DNA of 16,346 bases from Desulfuromonadales bacterium (lineage in GTDB: Bacteria; Desulfobacterota; Desulfuromonadia; Geobacterales; Pseudopelobacteraceae), in the NCBI GenBank assembly GCA_015688915.1, contig JAATGX010000303.1:1-16346 (forward strand), in the 5' to 3' direction. The position numbers were made by a program, and so were the translations under genes. Shown piece by piece: positions 5,663-13,007 of this stretch. Each line of letters opens with the position of its first letter. Within the stretch, counting starts at the first letter, position 1. The notes under the pieces are model-generated. The model ran no database searches. It was not told the DNA's origin and saw only the letters and a program-made list of their open reading frames with translations.

Positions 5663-8217
5663 GATTTCTCCTCCTTGTCCGTATCCACCTGTTCAACGCC
5701 CTGCGGACCGGGCAGCACCACGTAAAAACGGCTGCCCGAGTCGACCGCGGATTCGACCCGGACGGAACCGCCCAAACGGTCGGTGATCCTGCGCACCGTG
5801 GTGAGCCCCAGCCCCTCCCCCTGACTGTCCTGCGGATTGAGACGATGGAAGATCTCCCAGATCATCTCCTGCTGTTCAGGGGGGATACCGATGCCGTTAT
5901 CCTCGACGCAGTAGCGGACCCCCGCGTCGGTATTCTCGCTGAAAACACGGACATGCAGGGGACGGAGCGGCGAGCGGTATTTGACGGCGTTGTCCAGCAG
6001 ATTGCTGAAGATCTGGGTTACCTGCACGGCGTCGGCCACGCACGGCTCCAGAGGCCCCAGCTCCACCTGCGCCCCGGCCGACTGGATCTGAAAGGTCATG
6101 GAGGAGACTATTTTCGTCAAGATGGCCCGCATGTCAAGCGTTTCGAAACAGAGGGCCGCCCTTCCCAGCCGCGACAGCCGCAGCAGGCCGTTCAGCAGGC
6201 CGTCCATCTTTTCGATGCTGCCGGTGATAAAACCAAGGGACTTGGGAATGCTCTCCCCGAGGATGCGCTCCACCACGGCCCGCTGCTGCCCGCCAGGGTC
6301 GGGACCGTTGAAGATTCTGTCCAGTTCGGCGCAGTCCTTGACCAATTTGCGGCCAAACCCCTGGACATTCACCAGCGGCGAACGCAGATCGTGGGAAGCC
6401 ACGTAGATGATCTCCTCCAACTCCTTGTTCTTCAACTCCAGTTCGGTCATCAGACGGTCGCGCTGCTGCTCGGTCAGGATGCGCTCGGCAATCTCCTTCT
6501 GCATCTCCTCGTTGATCCAGGTCAACTCCCGGGTCCGCTCCTCCACGCGCTGTTCCAGGGTCTCGTTGTCAAAGGTGATCTCCTGGAACTTCTGGCCGAG
6601 TGCGGCGGCCATGGCCTTGAAATTGCCGATCAGTTGGTCGATCTCGTTCACCATGCTCGCCGGCCAGGCCACGACCTTTTCCTGCAGCAGGCGTTCCGGA
6701 AGGTCGGTGGTAACCAGGGAAAGCCTGGTCAGGGGCGCCACCAGGCGGTGCGAGACGGCGACGGAAACCGTGAGGGCCAGCATGTTCAGGACCAGCAACA
6801 CCAGCAATGACTTGATGTGCTCTTCCAACAGGAGCTGCTGATAGGGGGCATAGGGGACTTCGACCAGCATGTTCCAGGGGACATCGTTCCCGACCGGGGT
6901 CCTGAGGATGTAGCTTGAACGCCGCACGCGCTGCCAGAGGGGCAGGGGCGAACTGCTGTCCGGCATGCAACGCTGGATGCCGCGGCCGGCCGGGGTCAGT
7001 GCGCCGCCCGGACAGGGATCGAACGGCTGCATGGGGGCATACCGGCTGTCGGTGCTGGTGATGACGCGGTTGCTGTTGTCCAGCAGGGTGACATGGTGAT
7101 GCCGCCTGAGACGCGTCGCCGCCAGCAGGTCCGCGAACAGGGAGAGCCGGACGGCTCCGGCGGCATAGCCCCTGAATTCACCCCCGGAAACAAACGGGAA
7201 CGCCAGCGCGATACTGGGTGTGGCCACGGCGCCGCGGGTGACGAAGGTATCGCTGACACATGGTTTACGGGTCCGTGCCATGGCTTTGAAGTAGTCGCGG
7301 TCGGAGAAATCCAATCCTATGGTCGACTCGCCGCGCTCGTTTCGGATCGGTGCGTAGGCCAGCGAGCGGCCGGCGACGGTGCCGATGTAGACCAGAAACA
7401 GGTCGGGGTTCGAGTTACGGACCTGTTCCACGGCATGCTGCAGCACCGGGAAGGACGCCCCGACTTTCGCAAGGTCGAACCCCTCGCTCTGCTTCTCTAG
7501 GTCGGACAGGATGAACATCTGTTTCTGCAGGCCCAGCCTGGTCTCGTACAGCACCGCCCGCGAACTATCCTCGAGGTCGCTATACATGTCCCGGAAATAC
7601 CGTTGCTCCGCGTCCTTGCCGTGCAGGACCATGACGACCAGGGCCGGAATGACCACAACGGCCATCATCAGGCTGAATACCAGATTGTGGATCGGGACGG
7701 TGTCCGGCGCAACGCCGCGGCCGATGGAGGTCAGGCGGGGCACATAGACCAACAGGAGGCTGGCGATCAAGGCATTGACCAGGCCGATCACCGCGTACAT
7801 CAGCATGGCCGCCACGGTGCCCAGGAGCGGCGCTTGCATGACATGGCGGAACAAGAGCCACACCAGCGGCGCCCCCACGAACATCCAGAAAAGGGCATCG
7901 TAGAGTATGATGATGCGTGTCCTGCCACGGTGCAGCAGCCAGCCGACAAAGAGCGGCTCGGCGCAGAGCCAGACCATGGCATAGGGGTGGCCGAACAGCA
8001 CCATGGTCCAGGAGGAGGCCACCAGCGCCGCCAGCACTCCCCACCATGGCCCGAACAGACAGACCACCAGCAGTACCGCGATGCTGCCGAACAGGTAGTT
8101 GAAGCCGGTGAAGAGCCCCAGGGAGCAGACATTTCCCACCAGGCCCGCGCCGATGAGCGCTGCCAGCAGGATTATTGCCGTACGACCGTATGTCCGGCGC
8201 TGCCGCTGTTCATCCAT
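5659..8217 (-). CDS. Membrane sensor histidine kinase with extracytoplasmic Cache domain
   Basis: This large inner-membrane kinase has about 852 residues. Residues 14-160 contain about five or six membrane helices of an unnamed sensor type (LFGSIAVLLVVCLFGPWWG is characteristic). A further helix at about 180-198 leads to an extracytoplasmic double-Cache-like domain (about 200-455, with SDRDYFKAM and WNMLVEVPYAPY segments). A helix at 470-490, a HAMP region, and a long coiled coil to about 605 follow. HisKA has H609 in ASHDLRSP. The HATPase domain shows N743 (NLLDNAVKY), DNGIG at 773-777 and GEGLGL at 800-805. The ATG at 8215-8217 is preferred over the one three codons earlier because AAGGA is well spaced only for it. 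It phosphorylates the overlapping response regulator; the ligand is unknown. Confidence 0.92.
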   Translation of the reverse strand: MDEQRQRRTYGRTAIILLAALIGAGLVGNVCSLGLFTGFNYLFGSIAVLLVVCLFGPWWGVLAALVASSWTMVLFGHPYAMVWLCAEPLFVGWLLHRGRTRIIILYDALFWMFVGAPLVWLLFRHVMQAPLLGTVAAMLMYAVIGLVNALIASLLLVYVPRLTSIGRGVAPDTVPIHNLVFSLMMAVVVIPALVVMVLHGKDAEQRYFRDMYSDLEDSSRAVLYETRLGLQKQMFILSDLEKQSEGFDLAKVGASFPVLQHAVEQVRNSNPDLFLVYIGTVAGRSLAYAPIRNERGESTIGLDFSDRDYFKAMARTRKPCVSDTFVTRGAVATPSIALAFPFVSGGEFRGYAAGAVRLSLFADLLAATRLRRHHHVTLLDNSNRVITSTDSRYAPMQPFDPCPGGALTPAGRGIQRCMPDSSSPLPLWQRVRRSSYILRTPVGNDVPWNMLVEVPYAPYQQLLLEEHIKSLLVLLVLNMLALTVSVAVSHRLVAPLTRLSLVTTDLPERLLQEKVVAWPASMVNEIDQLIGNFKAMAAALGQKFQEITFDNETLEQRVEERTRELTWINEEMQKEIAERILTEQQRDRLMTELELKNKELEEIIYVASHDLRSPLVNVQGFGRKLVKDCAELDRIFNGPDPGGQQRAVVERILGESIPKSLGFITGSIEKMDGLLNGLLRLSRLGRAALCFETLDMRAILTKIVSSMTFQIQSAGAQVELGPLEPCVADAVQVTQIFSNLLDNAVKYRSPLRPLHVRVFSENTDAGVRYCVEDNGIGIPPEQQEMIWEIFHRLNPQDSQGEGLGLTTVRRITDRLGGSVRVESAVDSGSRFYVVLPGPQGVEQVDTDKEEKS

Positions 8218-8268
8218 GATCGCCATCCTTGCCGGTTGCCGGCTTTCAAGCCATCAGCCGTCCCTGTC

Positions 8269-8297
8269 TATATAGCATACTTCGGAGGGCATGGTAA
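8269..8297 (-). promoter_or_regulatory. Sigma-70 promoter of the kinase-regulator-glmS operon
   Basis: On the minus strand TTACCA (complement of 8292-8297) and TATATA (complement of 8269-8274) are 17 bp apart. Each matches the consensus at four of six positions. The predicted start is near 8262, about 45 nt before the chosen kinase ATG. It sits back to back with the ATPase promoter. Confidence 0.45.
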
Positions 8298-8339
8298 GGC
8301 GTTTCCCTACCGCGCGGGAACACAAGGGGAGCTGCGTGC

Positions 8340-8368
8340 TTGTCGAAAAGGCGATTTGCGGCTATGAT
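8340..8368 (+). promoter_or_regulatory. Sigma-70 promoter of the MoxR-like ATPase
   Basis: TTGTCG (8340-8345) and TATGAT (8363-8368) are exactly 17 bp apart. The -10 matches TATAAT at five of six positions. The predicted start is near 8375, about 25 nt before the GTG start. The TTG that would open the longest frame is the -35 box itself and so cannot be the translation start. Confidence 0.65.
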
Positions 8369-8399
8369 CCGGGTACCTGACATTCGGAGGCATACTGCC

Positions 8400-9467
8400 G
8401 TGAACATAGAGCAGATGAAACTGGTACTGGCCGAGATCCTGGCCAAGACCGACCTGACCCCCTGTGTGGTCGGACATCGCGGTGTCGGCAAGAGCGCCGG
8501 CATCATCCAGGTCTGCCGCCGGGACAACTGGCGCTACACATCCCTGCGCCTGGGACAGATGGAGGTGGGCGACCTGGTGGGCATTCCCTACCGCGAGGGA
8601 GACGTGATGCACTGGTCCCGCCCCTCCTGGTGGCCGGGCGACAACGACCCGCCCACGGTCGTGCATTGCGACGAACTGAACCGGGCCCAGCAGGAAGACA
8701 CCCTGCAGGCCATCTTCCAGTTCGTGGAACCGCCCGTCGAGGGTGAACCGCGGGCCCTGCACATCCACCGCCTGGCGCCCCGGCACAAGGTGGTGGTGAC
8801 CATCAATCCTCCCGACGGCAGCTATCAGGTGGCCACCCTGGACCGGGCCTTGATCGACCGCATGGTGATGCTCTACGTGGAGAGCGACCACGCCTGTTGG
8901 GCCCGGTACGCCGCCGACTGCGGGCTGGACGAGGGGGTGCGCCGCTTCCTGGGGGCCAACAGCACCCTGCTGGCCAGACAGGGGGCGCCCATGGACATGC
9001 GGATGGAGCCGACCGAGCGGGCCTGGGAGATGATCAGCACCCTGCGCAGGAACTGCCGTTTCCCCGGCGACCTGGAAATGGAGGTCTATGCCGGCATTGT
9101 CGGCAACGAGGCTGCCATCATGTTCATGCGCTGGCTGGCCGACCAGCGCCACCGGCCCCTGACCGCCGGCGAGATCCTCGACACCTGGGACGAGGTTGCC
9201 CGGCAGGCCGAACAGCAGCGGGACGACGTCCAGGCCGCCACCATCACCGATCTCACCATCACGCTACAGTCGTCTCCCGGCCTCACCCCGGAGCAGGAGG
9301 AGAACCTGGTTGCCTATATCGCCATCCTTCCGCGCGACCTGCGCTTCGGCCTGGTCAAGTCGCTGCTCAAGATCCCAACCGTGGCCCAGGCCCTCAGCCG
9401 GGACAGGCATGACCATGTGGTCCTCGATGCCATCACCGCCATGGCCGAGGAGGCGGGGAGGCCGTAG
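8400..9467 (+). CDS. MoxR-like AAA+ ATPase
   Basis: This cytoplasmic AAA+ ATPase has 355 residues counted from GTG 8400, which is chosen because GGAGG at 8386-8390 lies 9 nt upstream and a promoter covers the longer frame's start. Walker A is GHRGVGKS at 25-32. Walker B is VVHCDELNRA at 87-96. Sensor 1 is the N of TINP at 134-137, and an arginine-finger-like LDRALIDRM sits at 147-155. The C-terminal half is a helical lid with a long, variable tail. MoxR proteins remodel or activate partners and usually stand beside a von Willebrand factor A protein. No such gene is here; the neighbour downstream is convergent and unrelated. The partner and role are therefore unknown. Confidence 0.88.
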   Translation: MNIEQMKLVLAEILAKTDLTPCVVGHRGVGKSAGIIQVCRRDNWRYTSLRLGQMEVGDLVGIPYREGDVMHWSRPSWWPGDNDPPTVVHCDELNRAQQEDTLQAIFQFVEPPVEGEPRALHIHRLAPRHKVVVTINPPDGSYQVATLDRALIDRMVMLYVESDHACWARYAADCGLDEGVRRFLGANSTLLARQGAPMDMRMEPTERAWEMISTLRRNCRFPGDLEMEVYAGIVGNEAAIMFMRWLADQRHRPLTAGEILDTWDEVARQAEQQRDDVQAATITDLTITLQSSPGLTPEQEENLVAYIAILPRDLRFGLVKSLLKIPTVAQALSRDRHDHVVLDAITAMAEEAGRP

Positions 9468-9551
9468 CGCATGCGCTCGTCACCCGGCCCTGGCAGGAGG
9501 GAACCGGGATCAGGTTCCAGCCGTGGCGCGACAGTGACGGCGTACATGCGC

Positions 9552-9585
9552 GAAGCCCCGCTTCCCTGATGGGATGCGGGGCTTC
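9552..9585. terminator. GC-rich hairpin after the ATPase gene
   Basis: GAAGCCCCGC (9552-9561) pairs with GCGGGGCTTC (9576-9585) over 10 bp. An inner TCCC/GGGA helix extends the stem past a T-T mismatch. No T-tract follows on either strand, so it may stabilise the 3' end of the ATPase mRNA or assist the terminator 40 bp further on. Confidence 0.5.
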
Positions 9586-9622
9586 CGTCATGGTGGGTCG
9601 ACCCGATGCCGCCACAAACAAG

Positions 9623-9648
9623 AAAAGCCGTCCAACGAACGGCTTTTT
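9623..9648. terminator. Bidirectional rho-independent terminator
   Basis: AAAAGCCGT (9623-9631) and ACGGCTTTT (9639-9647) form a 9-bp stem with a 7-nt loop, with a T-run on the plus strand and the A-run giving a T-run on the minus strand. It lies between the convergent ATPase and TPR genes, 25 nt beyond the latter's stop, and can serve both. Confidence 0.8.
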
Positions 9649-9673
9649 CCCACGAAACGGCACCAACCAGGCG

Positions 9674-10405
9674 CTATTTTCTGACTGTCACGCGGCGCTG
9701 CATGCGCCCGCCCATGGCCGCCATCTGGTGTTTCTGGATGGCCGCCATGCTCTCCAGGTGAAACTGGAACCACATGTCGCCGTAATTGCGCATCTTCATC
9801 TTCTTGCCCTGCTGCAGGTTCTCCAGGTTTTCCGTGAGCGGCACGTCGCCGGGAAGCTTTTTCAGCCCCTTCCCGATGACCTCCTTGGCCTTGCTCGTCT
9901 CACCGCTCTCGTTCAGGCAATAGGCGTACAGGTTCCAGAGCAGGGATTCCTTGGGGCTCCCCATGACCGCTTTCTCGAAGGTGGCGGTCATCTTGTCCTT
10001 TTTCTGGCGCTTCATGTAGCAGATGGCCAGCATCCCCATGGCGGCCCAGTTCTTGAAGAACGACTTCTCCAGATAGGGAAAGGCGTTGGAGAAATCGCGC
10101 TTCATGTAGTAGATCATGCCGATCTGGGAGTTGAGCTGCCCCTCCACGTAGATCTGCCACTTGCCGTATTTCAGGGCGTCCTTGAGCTCACGGACGGCCT
10201 TTTCGAAGCGCTGCCCCTGCAAGTCCTTGCCGGCCGTCTCAATGACCACCATGACCTGCTTCATGGTGCGGCGGGAAAGCAGTATGAACAGGCCGCCAAA
10301 GGCCGCCAGGGCGATCAGCAGCGCGCCCCACCAAGGGAGCTTGACCAGCAGCAGAATTGCGAGAACGGCCAGCGAGACCGCGGCGGAGATGAGGATATTA
10401 TACAT
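9674..10405 (-). CDS. Membrane-anchored TPR-repeat protein
   Basis: This 243-residue protein begins with two membrane helices (about 4-21 and 25-43) separated by a short KLPWWG turn. A cytoplasmic helical region follows with tetratricopeptide-like repeats, about residues 60-200. Repeat-like stretches are FEKAVRELKDALKYG, IYYMKRDFSNAFPYLEKS (described by Y, F, A and P positions) and ESLLWNLYAYCLNESGE. The tail is unusually rich in methionine, glutamine and basic residues (QKHQMAAMGGRMQRR). TPR proteins are scaffolds, so partners cannot be named. AAAGGA lies about 9 nt before the ATG. The gene follows the lytic transglycosylase by 42 bp on the same strand without a terminator, so a shared transcript and an envelope role are likely. 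Confidence 0.8.
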   Translation of the reverse strand: MYNILISAAVSLAVLAILLLVKLPWWGALLIALAAFGGLFILLSRRTMKQVMVVIETAGKDLQGQRFEKAVRELKDALKYGKWQIYVEGQLNSQIGMIYYMKRDFSNAFPYLEKSFFKNWAAMGMLAICYMKRQKKDKMTATFEKAVMGSPKESLLWNLYAYCLNESGETSKAKEVIGKGLKKLPGDVPLTENLENLQQGKKMKMRNYGDMWFQFHLESMAAIQKHQMAAMGGRMQRRVTVRK

Positions 10406-10447
10406 CGGTGATTCCTTTCATGGACATGGGCGGGGAGGCGGGAAGGG

Positions 10448-11926
10448 TCAGGCCTTTTCCCCTGCGGGGACCATCTTCCCGTTCTTTTCGGTAAACTTGG
10501 CGATAATGATGCGGAGGCCCGGCTTCAGGGAGATCTTCCCCTTCAGCTTGTTCCAGGCCGTGAGCAGCCTGGTGGATGTGTTGAAACGCCTGGCGAGTTG
10601 TTCCAGCGTGTCGCCCTTCCTGACCGTGTAATACTTGGCAAAGCCCCCTTTGGCCCCTGCACTACGGCTGGCGGTGCGACCCTCGTGGCTGAAATCCACG
10701 GTCTGTTTGACCGGAACGACCAGGGTCAGACCGGCAATGCGGCTCTTTTTGTCGATGCCGTTCAGTTCCGCCAGCGCAGCGGGCGTGATGCCGTAACGGC
10801 GGGCCACCCCCTTGAGTGAGTCCTTCTTGCGGGCACGGTAGCGGGAATAGAGCACCTTTTCGGTAAAGCGCTGATCCTCGGGGATCCTGGCGTATTCCGC
10901 CTCGAAGCGCTCCTTGGTCCCCTTGGGAACCTTCAACTGGAAGTCCGGATAGTTGGGCGGGGTGCACCAGTGGCGCAGGTCCGGGTTCAGCTCGCGGATG
11001 GTTTCGTAACTGGTGCCGGCCAGCTTGGCCGTCAGTTCCAGGTCAGTGCGGGTGGGGATACTGACCGTATCGAACTCGATAGGGGGGAGATAGGCCACAT
11101 CGGAAAAACCGTAATGGGCCGGGTCCTTGGCGATAATGGCCGCGGCCAGCAGTTTGGGGACATACTCCTTGGTTTCGCGCTTGAGATACGAACCGCGGGA
11201 GAGTTCCCAGAAATCGCTGGTGTTGTACATGTCGATGGCGCGCAGGATCTTGTTCTCACCGGCGTTGTAGCCGGCCGCGGCCAGATACCAGTCGCCGTTG
11301 AAAATCCCGGAAAGCTCCTTCAGGTAAAGCGCGGCGGCCACGGTGGCCTTGAGCGGTTCCTTGCGCTCGTCGATCCATTGGTCGATCCGCAGGGAGTACC
11401 GCCGGCCGGTTCCGGACATGAATTGCCACGGCCCCACGGCATTGGCGAACGACCGGGCATGCATCTGGAACCCGCTCTCGATCATGGCCACATAGACCAG
11501 ATCCTCGGGCAGTCCTTCCCGCTTGAAGACTTCTTTCATCATGGGGATGTATCGTGAGGAGCGGGAGAGCCAGCGCGAAAAGGCCGGCTTACCCTTGGTC
11601 TGGAAATAATAGAGGAAATACTCGACCTTGCCGTTGAGCGCCAGCGGGATATCCGAGGAGGGGAGATCCACGTCGGGCAAGGCCAGTTCAACGCCGTTAT
11701 CGGTCTTCGCCTTAAGCTCTTCGAGGGTGAAGAGGTCGGCCACCGGACCGGCTTGTTCCTCCACGATCAGCGGTTCGTCCGGCGGGACAAGCGCCGGCTG
11801 CCCGAGACGATCCGGCATCGGGGCCGTGGGACGGGTCAATTCGGCCAGGAGTGAATGGGCCGGTTCCGTCGCACCTGCCGGAAGGGCGAACAACAGCAGC
11901 GTTATGATGAGTAAAACAGGGTTCAC
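10448..11926 (-). CDS. mltD: LysM-containing membrane-bound lytic transglycosylase (MltD-like)
   Basis: The enzyme cleaves the MurNAc-GlcNAc bond of peptidoglycan in the periplasm, forming 1,6-anhydro ends. From GTG 11926 it has 492 residues. The longer TTG frame starts on the -35 box of a promoter, and AGGA lies 7-8 nt before the GTG. A signal peptide occupies 1 to about 20 (VLLIITLLLFALPAGA). No lipobox cysteine is visible, so it may be soluble rather than lipid-anchored. The SLT domain spans about 125-265 with catalytic E150 in AMIESGF, then GPWQFM and AAAGYNAG. A linker with LNPDLRHWCTPP is typical of MltD. Two LysM peptidoglycan-binding repeats are at about 360-405 and 432-477. It heads a unit with the TPR gene. 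Confidence 0.92.
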   Translation of the reverse strand: MNPVLLIITLLLFALPAGATEPAHSLLAELTRPTAPMPDRLGQPALVPPDEPLIVEEQAGPVADLFTLEELKAKTDNGVELALPDVDLPSSDIPLALNGKVEYFLYYFQTKGKPAFSRWLSRSSRYIPMMKEVFKREGLPEDLVYVAMIESGFQMHARSFANAVGPWQFMSGTGRRYSLRIDQWIDERKEPLKATVAAALYLKELSGIFNGDWYLAAAGYNAGENKILRAIDMYNTSDFWELSRGSYLKRETKEYVPKLLAAAIIAKDPAHYGFSDVAYLPPIEFDTVSIPTRTDLELTAKLAGTSYETIRELNPDLRHWCTPPNYPDFQLKVPKGTKERFEAEYARIPEDQRFTEKVLYSRYRARKKDSLKGVARRYGITPAALAELNGIDKKSRIAGLTLVVPVKQTVDFSHEGRTASRSAGAKGGFAKYYTVRKGDTLEQLARRFNTSTRLLTAWNKLKGKISLKPGLRIIIAKFTEKNGKMVPAGEKA

Positions 11927-11954
11927 ATGGTTTCCTGTGGACAAAATTTTCGCA

Positions 11955-11983
11955 AGTATAGTTGAGTTCCGCTGGAAAGTCAA
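11955..11983 (-). promoter_or_regulatory. Near-consensus sigma-70 promoter of the lytic transglycosylase
   Basis: On the minus strand TTGACT (complement of 11978-11983) and TATACT (complement of 11955-11960) are 17 bp apart, with each box matching at five of six positions. The predicted start is near 11948, giving a leader of about 22 nt before GTG 11926. This is one of the best sigma-70 matches in the window and suggests constitutive expression. Confidence 0.8.
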
Positions 11984-12086
11984 TCATACGCAAACCCTCA
12001 TGGAACGGGGTTCTACCGGGCATTGCCCTCCTGGTTGCCCGTACCGTGCGGCTTTGATGAATGCGTGCCTTCTTGCCCTCACCCAT

Positions 12087-12117
12087 AAAAAAAGACCCGC
12101 CGTGGTGGGTCTTTTTT
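12087..12117. terminator. Rho-independent terminator
   Basis: Seven A, then GACCC (12094-12098), an 8-nt centre, GGGTC (12107-12111) and six T. Extra G-C and wobble pairs can extend the stem inward. Read on the minus strand it lies 45 nt after the YtxH-like gene and is followed by a run of seven T, so it ends that operon. The transglycosylase promoter lies 104 bp further on, so it also insulates that gene. Confidence 0.85.
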
Positions 12118-12162
12118 CGCAACATGAATCCGGTTTGTCCCGGCAAATCTGTTTCTGGCTTC

Positions 12163-12477
12163 TTACGACTGCGTGAAACGTCCCTTTTCCTTCTGCATCG
12201 CCTCCCGGCCGGCCTCGATGGCCGACGCCAGGATGGATTTTTTCTCCAGGACGGTTTCCTTGCCCTCCTCCACCACCGTCTTGATCTTTTCCTGGGCCTC
12301 TTTGGCGTATTCCTTGATCTTGTCCACCGCGTCCTCGGTCAGATCGGCAATGGTTTCGCGCATCTCCCGGCCGCTCTTGGGGGCGTACAGCAGCGCCAGG
12401 CCGGCGCCCAACGCCGCACCCGCAACAAACGACACCAACACGGTCCCCGCGGATATTCCTCTTTCTTCATCGGACAT
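12163..12477 (-). CDS. YtxH-like small membrane protein
   Basis: This 104-residue protein has one membrane helix near the N-terminus (about 9-31, glycine/alanine-rich VLVSFVAGAALGAGLALLYAP). The APKSGREMRE motif that follows is typical of the YtxH family. The rest (35-104) is a charged amphipathic helix of E/K-rich heptads, likely a coiled coil. YtxH proteins are linked to general stress and envelope function, but their biochemistry is unknown. GGGAGGGAAG, inside the end of the upstream gene, gives a good ribosome binding site. The gap to that gene is only two bases, so the two are co-translated. Confidence 0.85.
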   Translation of the reverse strand: MSDEERGISAGTVLVSFVAGAALGAGLALLYAPKSGREMRETIADLTEDAVDKIKEYAKEAQEKIKTVVEEGKETVLEKKSILASAIEAGREAMQKEKGRFTQS

Positions 12478-12479
12478 GG

Positions 12480-12875
12480 TTACTTCCCTCCCCGTTTTTT
12501 GAGATAGCGTTCAACTACGTATCTTCCCGCAACCTTGGCCCCGGTCACCCAGACCGAGGTGGCGCTGAGCACAGAGGTCACAGCCCCCACCGTGCGGTTG
12601 ATGGTATGCAGATTGTCACCGGTTTCGCCCAGGGCCGACATGAAACGCTTGACGTCGTCGGTCTGCTCGGCCACGCCATCGCCGACGGTCTTCAGGTCGG
12701 CCAGGGTCGCGGTCAACTCCCGAATGGCCGGCTTCAACTCCCTGTCGAGCATGTCTGACAGCGATCCGAACGAAACCGCCGCGCGTTTCACGGCCAGCAG
12801 CGCCGGTATCATCGTCGGCACCAGGACGCAGAGCGCACCGGCTATGATGATCAGCATGATTTCGGTAAGTGTCAT
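12480..12875 (-). CDS. DUF948-like small membrane protein
   Basis: From the ATG at 12873-12875 (GGGAGAG just upstream) this gives 131 residues. An earlier ATG 13 codons upstream lies almost at the predicted transcription start and has no ribosome binding site. One membrane helix covers about 3-26 (TEIMLIIIAGALCVLVPTMI in outline). A long helical region with periodic leucines follows (LDRELKPAIRELTATLADLKTVGDGV...). The pattern of repeated leucine-aspartate/threonine helices matches DUF948, in which methyl-accepting-chemotaxis-like coiled coils are common. The last 20 residues are strongly basic. It pairs with the YtxH-like gene, and such pairs recur in bacteria. An envelope or stress role is inferred from the pair. 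Confidence 0.75.
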   Translation of the reverse strand: MTLTEIMLIIIAGALCVLVPTMIPALLAVKRAAVSFGSLSDMLDRELKPAIRELTATLADLKTVGDGVAEQTDDVKRFMSALGETGDNLHTINRTVGAVTSVLSATSVWVTGAKVAGRYVVERYLKKRGGK

Positions 12876-12926
12876 GTATCTCTCCCTGTGAGTTAGGCGT
12901 GATACGTCCTTCATCAGCGCGGATTA

Positions 12927-12954
12927 AGTATAGAACAAAACGGAAATAATTCAA
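12927..12954 (-). promoter_or_regulatory. Sigma-70 promoter of the DUF948-YtxH pair
   Basis: On the minus strand TTGAAT (complement of 12949-12954) and TATACT (complement of 12927-12932) are 16 bp apart. The predicted start is near 12920, about 45 nt before the chosen ATG. Confidence 0.65.
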
Positions 12955-13007
12955 TGGAAGAAACGCGGGGCATCCTCCTCCGGGACAAGATCGTGGCAGG
13001 CGTGTGG

